Shown here: piece by piece, positions 1 through 7,510 of the stretch
Layout of the letters: each line of letters opens with the position of its first letter
Position numbering within the stretch: the first letter of the stretch is position 1
Source: Chitinophaga niastensis
Lineage (GTDB): Bacteria > Bacteroidota > Bacteroidia > Chitinophagales > Chitinophagaceae
Assembly (NCBI RefSeq): GCF_003014755.1
Contig: NZ_PYAW01000005.1
Span: 242,320 to 306,319 of the forward strand
Direction of reading: 5' to 3'
DNA: 64,000 nucleotides
Program-made: the position numbers and the translations under genes
Notes under the pieces: generated by a model
What the model was told of the DNA's origin: nothing
The model's input: the letters and a program-made list of their open reading frames with translations, nothing else
Database searches by the model: none

Positions 1-1548
1 TTTTATTGCATAACGGGTACCTATCAACGCAGCTGGCAGATCCTGGATTTGTTCACTACGATCGCCAATAGGGAGCGGTATTTTATACAGCGCAGGTGCT
101 ATGTAAATTGTTTTGGCAGTTGTTTTAACGGCAGCAAAACGTTTTTTCATGGCAAGGATACACAGGTCAGTGACCGCTTGCTGCATGTCCTGCAATTGCT
201 GATCGTCGTACATCGCCAGCAGCTTATTGCCCGGTACTGTTTTGCCAACACCTCCCAATGGTTTTACCGCACGGGTAGTTGTCTTATCAAAATAATAAGT
301 AGCATACATCTGCAGGGTTAATAACAGTCGTGCCGGAACTTTATCTACTATTTCCGCAAAAGCTGCTGTAACGGGAGCAGCTCCGAACCATAATATGTTG
401 GCAAACAGAGAACGTGCAAACAAGCCAGGGCGCTGCTTCAGGAGTTCCATAGTGCTATTGATATCATATCGTAAACGAAAATGATTTACATGTCCCTGCC
501 ATACGGTATAGTCCTGCTGATAAAATTTATCCATCAGGGTACGCAGTTGTGAAAACCCTTTACGCTGGCTGAATTCAGGCAGGCGCAGGGCGCGGATAAA
601 ACGTACCCACATGTTGCGTTTAGGATGCATGATTTCACACATCGAGGTAGTATCCATAGGCAGGCTATGCAGCCAGGAAGCGACCATCAGTCCGTCTTTA
701 CGGCTGTATTTTAATTTCAGCGCAGCCGCATGTTGTACTTTGGTTTTCGCTGCTATGCCTATATGCTGATTATTTTTCGCCTGACGTTTAAGAATTGTTT
801 TAGGTTCAATGATTTGCAGGAAGCCGGTATGTTTGTACCAGAGGTAACGGAGTATATCCGTTGGCGTAGTAAACAGCGTTGCTGCCTGTTGTGCCTCATC
901 TTTGCTGATCAAAGTATCTATCACCGTCATCAACGTTTCTTTCATGCCGATTTTTACGGCAGGCAGCGGAAGAGCTGTCAGCAATGCTTTCAGGCTATCA
1001 ATTTGTGTGGCGTCGAGCGCTGTTTTAGATACCAGTAAATCATTCAGACAGGTAGTTGCGTCTCCAGCGGTCCATAGTTCCAGTACACGTATTTCGCTGC
1101 CTTGTTTAAAGTTTTCTATTTCTCCGGCAACAAAAGGTGTACCGCAGAAAGGGCAACCATTGTACCTTTCCAGCGGAAAAGTGTTGGGAGGAATGATATG
1201 TCCGCAGGGCAGGGTAGTACCTGCTCCTCCGAAGATATTGGTAAAGTAGGTAATGATATGATCGGCGATGTTTTCATTGGTAGGGATCAACCAGTTTTTA
1301 ACCAATGGCGTCCAGTTTTTATTTACGCCCATTACTTCCCGGAAAGTTTCCAGTATAGTGGCCTGATAGGCAGGTGAGGTATGTTGCAGGGCAAACAACA
1401 ATGGTTCGGATATACCAAATCCCAGTTTAGCGAGATTGGCCACCAGTAATGCGGTAGTAGGGGTAACGTATTGTTTATCGGTATTGAGAAGTGCGTCTGG
1501 AATAAAGATAGCCTGTTGGCGTAATCCTATCTGTAAAAAAGTGTTCAT
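1..1548 (-). CDS. Helical solenoid-like protein with RING-like Cys/His motif (3' end off the window)
   Basis: I translated the minus strand from the ATG at 1548: 516 codons stay open to the window edge, so the C-terminus is missing. The protein is mostly predicted helix. It has a compact metal-site-like motif, C115-x-H117 ... C132-P-F-C135, which resembles the second half of a RING finger or a small zinc ribbon. Residues ~397-475 (VPARLLLTLQMYATYY and following helices) recall the HPLRxLxALxxY helix of TROVE/Ro proteins, but this is a weak resemblance seen by eye. The gene lies just downstream of the tRNA-like RNA at 1630-1750, on the same strand, and is divergent from the WYL regulator at 1990. 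A role as RNA-binding or RNA-quality partner of that RNA is inference. The reading frame is certain; the function is not. Confidence 0.75.
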   Translation of the reverse strand, partial: MNTFLQIGLRQQAIFIPDALLNTDKQYVTPTTALLVANLAKLGFGISEPLLFALQHTSPAYQATILETFREVMGVNKNWTPLVKNWLIPTNENIADHIITYFTNIFGGAGTTLPCGHIIPPNTFPLERYNGCPFCGTPFVAGEIENFKQGSEIRVLELWTAGDATTCLNDLLVSKTALDATQIDSLKALLTALPLPAVKIGMKETLMTVIDTLISKDEAQQAATLFTTPTDILRYLWYKHTGFLQIIEPKTILKRQAKNNQHIGIAAKTKVQHAAALKLKYSRKDGLMVASWLHSLPMDTTSMCEIMHPKRNMWVRFIRALRLPEFSQRKGFSQLRTLMDKFYQQDYTVWQGHVNHFRLRYDINSTMELLKQRPGLFARSLFANILWFGAAPVTAAFAEIVDKVPARLLLTLQMYATYYFDKTTTRAVKPLGGVGKTVPGNKLLAMYDDQQLQDMQQAVTDLCILAMKKRFAAVKTTAKTIYIAPALYKIPLPIGDRSEQIQDLPAALIGTRYAIK

Positions 1549-1629
1549 AATAGTTGTTATTAATAATCAGATAATGATGTTGCTGTTTTACCAAAAAAAA
1601 GAAGTAAGCAACAATTGACCTCGATTTTG

Positions 1630-1750
1630 TAAAGCAGGTTGGAGTCGAACCAACATCACCAGTACCTGGGATGATTGAAATAAGTTTTAATTGACCTTCA
1701 GGTAATTTTTAAAACTATCTACTGGTGTTTTACCATTAAACTACTGCTTT
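1630..1750 (-). ncRNA. tRNA-like RNA with an extended anticodon arm (Y-RNA-like candidate)
   Basis: Read on the minus strand, 1750-1744 (AAAGCAG) pairs perfectly with 1637-1631 (CTGCTTT) as a 7-bp acceptor stem, followed by an A discriminator at 1630; CCA is not encoded. The D arm is GTTT-AATGGTA-AAAC (1741-1727), with the GG needed for D/T-loop contact. The T arm is GTTGG-TTCGACT-CCAAC (1654-1638), a good match to the TTCRANY loop. The anticodon arm is replaced by a stem ACCAGTA/TACTGGT (1726-1720 with 1664-1658) carrying a further hairpin AGTTTTAA/TTAAAACT (1716-1709 with 1690-1683) that is capped by ACC-TGAA-GGT. There is no normal 7-nt anticodon loop, so it should not decode. It may be excised by RNase P/Z from the leader of the 1548 gene. 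No covariance search was possible. Confidence 0.72.
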
Positions 1751-1989
1751 TCCATCGGGCGATAATTGTGAATGTTTCTTAGCTGAGTGGAGTAACATTT
1801 ACTTGACCGCTTCCGATGACACAAAGATGCCAATGCAAGTGCGCAGTGGACTTGCGCATTTAAAATAAATTTAAAAATTTATTTTAAACAGATGATTATC
1901 AATATCTTATTAAGAATTTTATTTTTTAAAAGATAAAAATGCGCAGATATATTGCGTAGTGTTTTATTTTTATTGCAGAAAAGCACGCT
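1751..1989. promoter_or_regulatory. Divergent control region with AT-rich dyad
   Basis: This region separates the tRNA-like RNA (minus) from the WYL gene (plus). It holds a perfect 14-bp-arm dyad, TTTAAAATAAATTT / AAATTTATTTTAAA, at 1859-1872 and 1875-1888, and a shorter dyad GCAAGT/ACTTGC at 1835-1840 and 1850-1855. The string TGCGCA occurs at 1840-1845 and again near 1940. On the minus strand CATCTTTG (1829-1822) is one mismatch from the Bacteroidota -7 box TAnnTTTG. The dyads are plausible WYL-protein operators because they sit between the regulator and its likely target, but binding is inferred. Confidence 0.45.
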
Positions 1990-3000
1990 ATGTCTATTAA
2001 TAAATTCGCTCTGATCAGATATAAAACCATCGATGATTGTTTGCGCAACCGCTACCGGAAGTGGACACTGGAAGATCTCATTGAAAAAGTAGCCGATGTA
2101 ATATATGAGTACGAAGGCATTGCCTCCGGCGTGAGTAAACGGACTATACAGGCAGACATACAACTGATGCGCAGCGACAAACTCGGTTATAATGCCCCCA
2201 TCATTGTGAAAGACCGTAAATACTATGCTTACAGCGATCCGGCATATAGTATCACCAACGCGCCCATCAATGAAGGGGATGTAGATAAGATGAAAGAAAT
2301 TGTAGCGGTATTGAAACAATTTAACGGCTTCAGTTACTTCGATGAAATGAGCGATATGATTGCCCGGCTGGAAAATAACCTGTATAAATCTACCGACGAA
2401 AACCGCAACTGTATTCAGTTTGAGAATAATCACCAACTACAGGGACTGGGACATATTAATCCACTCTACCAGGCTACCAGGCATAAAAAAGCATTGCTGA
2501 TTGAATATAAATCTTTCAAAGCCAGCAAAGCGCAGGAACATATTTGTTATCCTTACCTGCTAAAGGAATACCGCAACCGCTGGTTCCTGATCGCCCGTAT
2601 AAAAAATGCGCCGCATCTCATTACCATGGCGCTCGACAGGATCATCGGCTTCCAGGAATTACGCAAAGAAAAGTTTGTTGATTACGAAGGCATCAACTTC
2701 GATCAGTATTTTGATAACCTCATCGGTGTTACTAAATCCGAAAAAGAGATAGCGCATAAAGTGGTGCTGCAAATAGATAAAAAACATGCCCCTTACGTAA
2801 TCACCAAGCCCCTGCATCATTCACAGGAGGTATTAAAAGAAGATGGGGCAGGTACTATCATCTGCATTGAGGTGATCCTTAATTACGAACTGGAACGGGA
2901 AATACTGGGTTTCGGTGAACATATTAGGGTATTATCTCCCAAATCATTGGCTACCCGCATTGGGCAACGATTAGAGCAAGCAGCACTGGGTTATAGATAA
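1990..3000 (+). CDS. WYL-domain transcriptional regulator
   Basis: A 336-aa protein of the helix-turn-helix plus WYL type common in Bacteroidota. The N-terminal ~75 residues form a winged-helix-like region (RYKTIDDCLRNR...WTLEDLIEKV...SKRTIQADIQLM). The middle ~165-245 holds the WYL core with the conserved pattern HxCYPYLLKEYRNRWFLIAR, and a C-terminal extension follows (ENxVVLQ-like strands, LGFGEHIRVLSP). WYL domains sense ligands, in several cases nucleic acids or nucleotides, and often govern defence or RNA-repair genes. Divergence from the tRNA-like RNA and RING-like gene suggests it controls them. Start at 1990 follows an A/T-rich leader; there is no Shine-Dalgarno, as usual for this phylum. 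Confidence 0.88.
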   Translation: MSINKFALIRYKTIDDCLRNRYRKWTLEDLIEKVADVIYEYEGIASGVSKRTIQADIQLMRSDKLGYNAPIIVKDRKYYAYSDPAYSITNAPINEGDVDKMKEIVAVLKQFNGFSYFDEMSDMIARLENNLYKSTDENRNCIQFENNHQLQGLGHINPLYQATRHKKALLIEYKSFKASKAQEHICYPYLLKEYRNRWFLIARIKNAPHLITMALDRIIGFQELRKEKFVDYEGINFDQYFDNLIGVTKSEKEIAHKVVLQIDKKHAPYVITKPLHHSQEVLKEDGAGTIICIEVILNYELEREILGFGEHIRVLSPKSLATRIGQRLEQAALGYR

Positions 3001-3035
3001 TCTTTAGTACCTTTGCGGACCTTGCAAAAAAGAAA

Positions 3036-3599
3036 ATGAGACATAGGATAAAACGTAGTATCCGTGTGGCGCGTTATGTGATGTATCGGGAAACACTGAT
3101 AGATAAGAAAAATATTTACTGGTCATTTATAGGCGCTTTCCTGGGAATTGCCAGTGTGGGAATGTTGAGCCACTTTTACCTGGCTGTAAAAGATAATCTT
3201 TTCCTGATCGGATCATTTGGAGCTTCGGCAGTACTGATCTATGGCCATACACAAAGCCCTTTGGCGCAACCCCGTAATCTTGTTGGCGGCCACATTTTAA
3301 GCGCTATCGTAGGTGTTACCATCCGCTACCTCATTCCATGGCCCGAATGGCAATGGCTGGCTTGCGCTGTAGCAGTCGCATTATCTTTGGTGGTGATGCA
3401 GATCACCAAAACGGTACATCCTCCCGGCGGCGCTACTGCCTTACTGGCTATTGCAGGTTCTCCTGCTATCAGCAAACTGGGCTACTGGTATGTATTGTCG
3501 CCCGTGGCCAGCGGAGTGGCCATATTATTACTGATAGCAGTGGTGGTCAATAATATGACGGACATCCGCCAGTATCCCGACAAGGGCAAGTGGTGGTAA
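3036..3599 (+). CDS. HPP-family integral membrane protein
   Basis: A 187-aa protein with about five hydrophobic segments and the family signature HPPGGATALLAIAG (near residue 128). The N-terminal basic stretch is cytoplasmic-like, and SFGASAVLIYGHTQSPLAQPRNLVGGH is the second conserved block. Some HPP proteins have been linked to nitrite transport in plastids and cyanobacteria; the substrate here is unknown. It begins 35 bases after the WYL gene, but a TACCTTTG box at 3008-3015 could provide its own promoter, so linkage to the WYL locus is not established. It converges with the minus-strand operon ending at 3609. Confidence 0.85.
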   Translation: MRHRIKRSIRVARYVMYRETLIDKKNIYWSFIGAFLGIASVGMLSHFYLAVKDNLFLIGSFGASAVLIYGHTQSPLAQPRNLVGGHILSAIVGVTIRYLIPWPEWQWLACAVAVALSLVVMQITKTVHPPGGATALLAIAGSPAISKLGYWYVLSPVASGVAILLLIAVVVNNMTDIRQYPDKGKWW

Positions 3600-3608
3600 C
3601 GTTAACGC

Positions 3609-5045
3609 CTACACACTTATTTTCTTATAGATGATGGTATCAGATGGCAGTTGTTGCAGATAACCACCGGTATCTATCCGCAGCTTAGGCATACTTTGCT
3701 GCAGTTGCTGAATAGTAGCAGGTTTTACGCCCGCCTGATACAGGTACACCTGTTGTAATTTTTTATTTTTCCGGAGAGATAATACCCCGGCATCAGCTGT
3801 AGCAGTACCGGTTAGGTTCAGATAACGTAATTCAGTACAGGCCCCCAGCTGATCAAGATGATCACCCTTCACCACCGTATTTTTTATTTCCAGCCGTGTG
3901 AGCTTTGAAAACTTTGCTATCACCGGTATAGCAGCATCTGTTACATGCGTTCCGGATATATCCAGCCATATCAACTGTTCTTTCAATGGTAATAATAAAG
4001 CCATATCTGCATCTTTAAAATCAATAGCGTTTATACAATTAACCGCGAGGTAATTACTTCCGGCCGCTACCGGCAATACTTTCACGCCTTTTGCGGCCAG
4101 GGCAGCAATGCTGTTACCGCTGGCTTTGGATACCATATTTTCCGGTACAAATTCATTTTTATCCAGCGCAGGAGGGGGCTGCATACCCGCCAGCACGGCT
4201 AGTATGCGCGGTGTTTTGGTCAGTTCCTTCACCGTTTTGCCAACCGGCGCGCCCTGTGCTATCCACCAGTACAGCAGCTCCAGTTCCTGTGGAGCCACCT
4301 GTGGCTTGCCTTTTGGCGGCATACGATGCTCATCTTCTTCCGGTAATATTAAACGTTTAAACAATTCACTTTCTTCCGGCAAACCGTTTTTTAACACGGG
4401 ACCATGCTCACCACCTTTGCGGATGAGTGCCACAGACTCCAGCCGCAGCCCGCCTTTCAGCTTCTGCTCATTATGACAGCCATAACAACGCGCTGTTAAT
4501 ACCGGACGTACCAGGTCTTCATATAATTTAGCATCACCAATATCCGTGTAGGCGGCTACGTTAGTAGCGGTGTTGCTCATTCCGGTAAGTTTGCGCAAAC
4601 CAGCCGGCATAGCCTGGGTGAGGTAATCATCGCCATGGGTAAGGGTACCGCCATAATGCCCTGCCGCACTCAATAGTAATATCATGAGCAATGCCACCGG
4701 CACCTGCAGCCTGGAAAAGCGGTTATTGGTTTTTTCCAGGATGTACAACACTATACTAATAACGGCTACGCCTATACCGAGTAATTTATGTGTTTGCAAT
4801 AAGTGTTCGTCGTATCCGCCATCGAGCGACAGCAGATAACCGGTGATACAACTGATCACAGCAGATAATGCAGCAGCCAGCAATACCAGTGGTAGCGCGG
4901 ATTTCAGGTGTGCCCACTTTTGACGTTGTGCCAGCATGGCCAGCACAAAAGCAATAATTAAGATACCGATAGGCAGATGTACCAGCAAAGGATGTGATCT
5001 GCCAATGAACATGCTCCAGCTGCCGGAGCTCAATAATAATTTCAT
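3609..5045 (-). CDS. Membrane cytochrome c (planctomycete type) with leucine-rich repeats
   Basis: A 478-aa protein. Residues ~15-155 contain four to five membrane segments of DUF2231 type (HPLLVHLPIGILIIAFVLAM). A heme site CYGCH and the family-typical KLKGGLRLES follow at ~185-205 and define a planctomycete-type cytochrome c domain. Residues ~330-465 form leucine-rich repeats (LIWLDISGTHVTD, LRYLNLTGTATADAG). It is probably the membrane electron acceptor for periplasmic sugar oxidation by its neighbours. Its start overlaps the stop of the upstream isomerase gene by four bases (ATGA), so the two are translationally coupled in a four-gene operon running from 10237 to 3609. Confidence 0.85.
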   Translation of the reverse strand: MKLLLSSGSWSMFIGRSHPLLVHLPIGILIIAFVLAMLAQRQKWAHLKSALPLVLLAAALSAVISCITGYLLSLDGGYDEHLLQTHKLLGIGVAVISIVLYILEKTNNRFSRLQVPVALLMILLLSAAGHYGGTLTHGDDYLTQAMPAGLRKLTGMSNTATNVAAYTDIGDAKLYEDLVRPVLTARCYGCHNEQKLKGGLRLESVALIRKGGEHGPVLKNGLPEESELFKRLILPEEDEHRMPPKGKPQVAPQELELLYWWIAQGAPVGKTVKELTKTPRILAVLAGMQPPPALDKNEFVPENMVSKASGNSIAALAAKGVKVLPVAAGSNYLAVNCINAIDFKDADMALLLPLKEQLIWLDISGTHVTDAAIPVIAKFSKLTRLEIKNTVVKGDHLDQLGACTELRYLNLTGTATADAGVLSLRKNKKLQQVYLYQAGVKPATIQQLQQSMPKLRIDTGGYLQQLPSDTIIYKKISV

Positions 5046-5974
5046 TTCTTGCTATAACGTTGTTTAAGCTGGTTCATCATATACACATTAATATCCCACT
5101 GATCAGCCACCGGTTGACGGGTATAAGGTAATGTAGGAAGGTAATCTGCCGGACCAAATTCAGTAAGTATTGTCAGCGGTTTACCGGCGGCCTGGTGGCG
5201 TTGCACAACAATATCCCACCAGCCAAAATGTGCTTTCACAGCGTTTTCCCACTCGGGGGCACGGGGATCATTTACCTGCGGGCCTTCCTGGTGACCGATA
5301 CGTGCATGTATATGTGAGGCGCGGTCCAGCGCTTTGGCTACGGTTTCCGCCTGATCATGCAACAGTGTTTCGTGTACATTGCACCAGTGGGATATGTCCA
5401 GCGTAAGCCGCAGATCAGGTTTTGCAGCAATAAATTGTCGCGCTACATGGGCCGCAAACAACATGCGGGAACGATGCGTTTCATGATATACCGGAACACC
5501 CGATTGTTTTGATATCCGCAAGGTCATATCTATCAATGCACAGTTCTGTTCAAACGTAAAATAATCTCTTCCGGAATGACAGTTGATATATAAGGGCTTT
5601 TGCTTGTTGGCTGCAGTAGCAGCTTTCAGCATTGTTTCAAATTGCGTGGCATGTTTCGTATAGTCGCTATCGTAGCCGGCACATAAATAACCCACCTGCA
5701 ACTGATGTTTATTGAGTGCAGCAAATAATTCCTGCTGTGCATTGCTGTCTGTAGGCCACCATATTTCGATGCCATCATAACCTGCTTTTTTGGCGGCATC
5801 GCAGAATGCATCTATACTACCATTATAGCCCCAGTTGGTGGCCAGTATTATCAGCCGGAACCCTTCTCCGGCAGCGGTATTGGCTAATGCGTTGAAAGCC
5901 GGCAATGTAGAAAGGCAAAGGGCAGATCCTAACACTGTTGATTGTTTAATGAAATTTCTTCTATTATTATCCAT
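5042..5974 (-). CDS. Secreted sugar-phosphate isomerase/epimerase-like TIM barrel
   Basis: A 310-aa protein of the AP-endonuclease-2-like TIM-barrel superfamily (sugar isomerase/epimerase). It opens with a Tat-like signal (NNRRNFIKQSTVLGSALCLS), so it acts outside the cytoplasm. Barrel strand ends carry metal-ligand candidates: GYDGIEIWWP, NCHSGRDYF, VYHETHRSR, LTLDISHWCNV, HIHARIGHQEGPQ and ILTEFGP. It lies between the DUF1501 gene (39-base gap) and the cytochrome gene (4-base overlap). Homologues next to Gfo/Idh oxidoreductases and DUF1080 hydrolases act on keto-sugars; a 3-keto-sugar substrate is inferred. Confidence 0.83.
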   Translation of the reverse strand: MDNNRRNFIKQSTVLGSALCLSTLPAFNALANTAAGEGFRLIILATNWGYNGSIDAFCDAAKKAGYDGIEIWWPTDSNAQQELFAALNKHQLQVGYLCAGYDSDYTKHATQFETMLKAATAANKQKPLYINCHSGRDYFTFEQNCALIDMTLRISKQSGVPVYHETHRSRMLFAAHVARQFIAAKPDLRLTLDISHWCNVHETLLHDQAETVAKALDRASHIHARIGHQEGPQVNDPRAPEWENAVKAHFGWWDIVVQRHQAAGKPLTILTEFGPADYLPTLPYTRQPVADQWDINVYMMNQLKQRYSKK

Positions 5975-6013
5975 AGAAACATTTTTGATGCTGACATTTT
6001 TTTAAATCAACAC

Positions 6014-7504
6014 CTAACTTAATATTGGTGTGATAACTTTTCCTCCTACATCTGTTAACCGGAAAGGACGCCCCTGGAAATCGTAGGTGAGCTTTTCATG
6101 ATCAAAGCCCAGCTGTTGCAGGATGGTAGCATGTATATCGTTGATAGCTACTTTTCCTTTGACGGCAGCATAACCTATTTCATCTGTTTCTCCCCATGAT
6201 CCGCCTTTTTTAATACCGGCACCTGCCATCCACATGGTGAATGCTTCTACGTGGTGATCGCGGCCCATGAAAGGCATTTCTTTTCCGTCGCGGTTTTCCT
6301 GCATGGGCGTGCGACCAAATTCGCCACCCCAAACTACCAGCGTTTCATCGAGCAGGCCACGTTGCTTTAAATCCTGCAGCAGTGCGGTAATAGGCCGGTC
6401 AATCTCGCGGCATTTATTACGGAAGCCATAGTCAATAGAAAGGGCTTCGTCGGTACCATGACAATCCCAGCCCCAATCGTACAACTGTACAAAACGTACT
6501 CCTTTTTCTACCAGCTTACGTGCCAGCAAACAGTTGTTGGCAAAGGATTCTTTACCCGGCTGTGTGCCATACATTTCGTGAATGTAGGCCGGTTCATTGT
6601 TGATGTTCATCACATCCGGCACAGAGATCTGCATTTTATACGCCAGCTCATACTGTGAAATACGGGACAGGGTTTCCGGATCGCCGAAGGATTGGTATTC
6701 CTGTTTATTGATTTCGTTAATCGCGTCAATAGATTGTTTGCGCAGATCCCGGTTCATGCCGTCAGGATCTGTGAGATATAACACGGGTTCGCCCTGGGTC
6801 CTGCATTGTACGCCCTGGTATACGGAGGGCAGAAAGCCGCTGCCCCATACACTTTTACCCGCATCGGGTGTTTTACCACCGGAGGTGAGTACTACAAAAC
6901 CAGGCAGGTTGCTGTTTTCAGATCCGAGGCCATAGGTTACCCAGGAACCAATGCTGGGTCTTCCTAACCTGGCACTGCCGGTTTGCATGAGCAATTGTGC
7001 AGGGCCGTGGTTGAACTGATCTGTTTGCACTGCTTTTAAAAAGCTCACCTCATCGGCCATGGTAGCAAAATGCGGGAGATGATCAGATATCCATGCACGT
7101 GATTCTCCGTGTTGCTGGAATACTGCCTGTGGTCCCAGCATTTTAGGTACACCACGTATGAACGCAAATTTTTTACCTTCCAGGAAGGATGGCGGACAGA
7201 GTTGATTATGCAGCTTTTGCAGTTCCGGTTTGTAATCAAACAGTTCCAGCTGGGAAGGTGCACCTGCCATATGCAGATAGATCACACTCTTGGCCCTGGC
7301 TGCAAAATGTGGTGCGCGTGGTGCCATTGGGTTGCCGCTGGCATCCAGGATATTTTTCCCGCTACTGCTGCCGCAGCCTGTGAGAAAAGCCCCCAGCGCA
7401 GCTGCGCCCAGTCCTGTTACGCAATCCAGCAGAAAGTGCCGGCGGGTAAGGTACCGCAGCGTTTCTTCATTTGCTTCCCGTATCAGTCTTTCGTGCATGC
7501 TCAT
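6014..7504 (-). CDS. DUF1501 protein (alkaline-phosphatase/sulfatase-like fold), exported
   Basis: A 496-aa protein with a Tat-like twin arginine near residue 21 (TRRHFLLDCVTGLGAAALGA) that also ends in a lipobox-like LTGC. Conserved DUF1501 blocks are visible: YLHMAGAPSQLELFDYKPEL, FNHGPAQLLMQTG, WDCHGTDEA, VVWGGEFGRTPMQE and GRDHHVEAFTMWMAG. DUF1501 belongs to the alkaline phosphatase superfamily and is nearly always encoded beside DUF1549/DUF1553 proteins, as here (6-base gap). The biochemical reaction is not established. It is the second gene of the operon. Confidence 0.88.
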   Translation of the reverse strand: MSMHERLIREANEETLRYLTRRHFLLDCVTGLGAAALGAFLTGCGSSSGKNILDASGNPMAPRAPHFAARAKSVIYLHMAGAPSQLELFDYKPELQKLHNQLCPPSFLEGKKFAFIRGVPKMLGPQAVFQQHGESRAWISDHLPHFATMADEVSFLKAVQTDQFNHGPAQLLMQTGSARLGRPSIGSWVTYGLGSENSNLPGFVVLTSGGKTPDAGKSVWGSGFLPSVYQGVQCRTQGEPVLYLTDPDGMNRDLRKQSIDAINEINKQEYQSFGDPETLSRISQYELAYKMQISVPDVMNINNEPAYIHEMYGTQPGKESFANNCLLARKLVEKGVRFVQLYDWGWDCHGTDEALSIDYGFRNKCREIDRPITALLQDLKQRGLLDETLVVWGGEFGRTPMQENRDGKEMPFMGRDHHVEAFTMWMAGAGIKKGGSWGETDEIGYAAVKGKVAINDIHATILQQLGFDHEKLTYDFQGRPFRLTDVGGKVITPILS

Positions 7505-7510
7505 ACTGCA

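Noticed and set aside
730..1377. Several plus-strand open frames over the left-edge gene
   Set aside because: Short, overlapping and cysteine/histidine-rich in a way typical of antisense shadows; the minus-strand frame is open for 516 codons and has coherent composition.
1630..1750. Ordinary tRNA gene or tRNA pseudogene
   Set aside because: There is no 7-nt anticodon loop at a 5-bp stem; the extra stems are perfectly paired, which argues against decay. A group I intron was also rejected because the insert is too short.
1879..2436. Minus-strand 185-codon open frame antisense to the WYL gene
   Set aside because: It lies wholly opposite a convincing WYL protein, has no recognisable domain, and its N-terminal part mirrors coding constraint of the plus strand.
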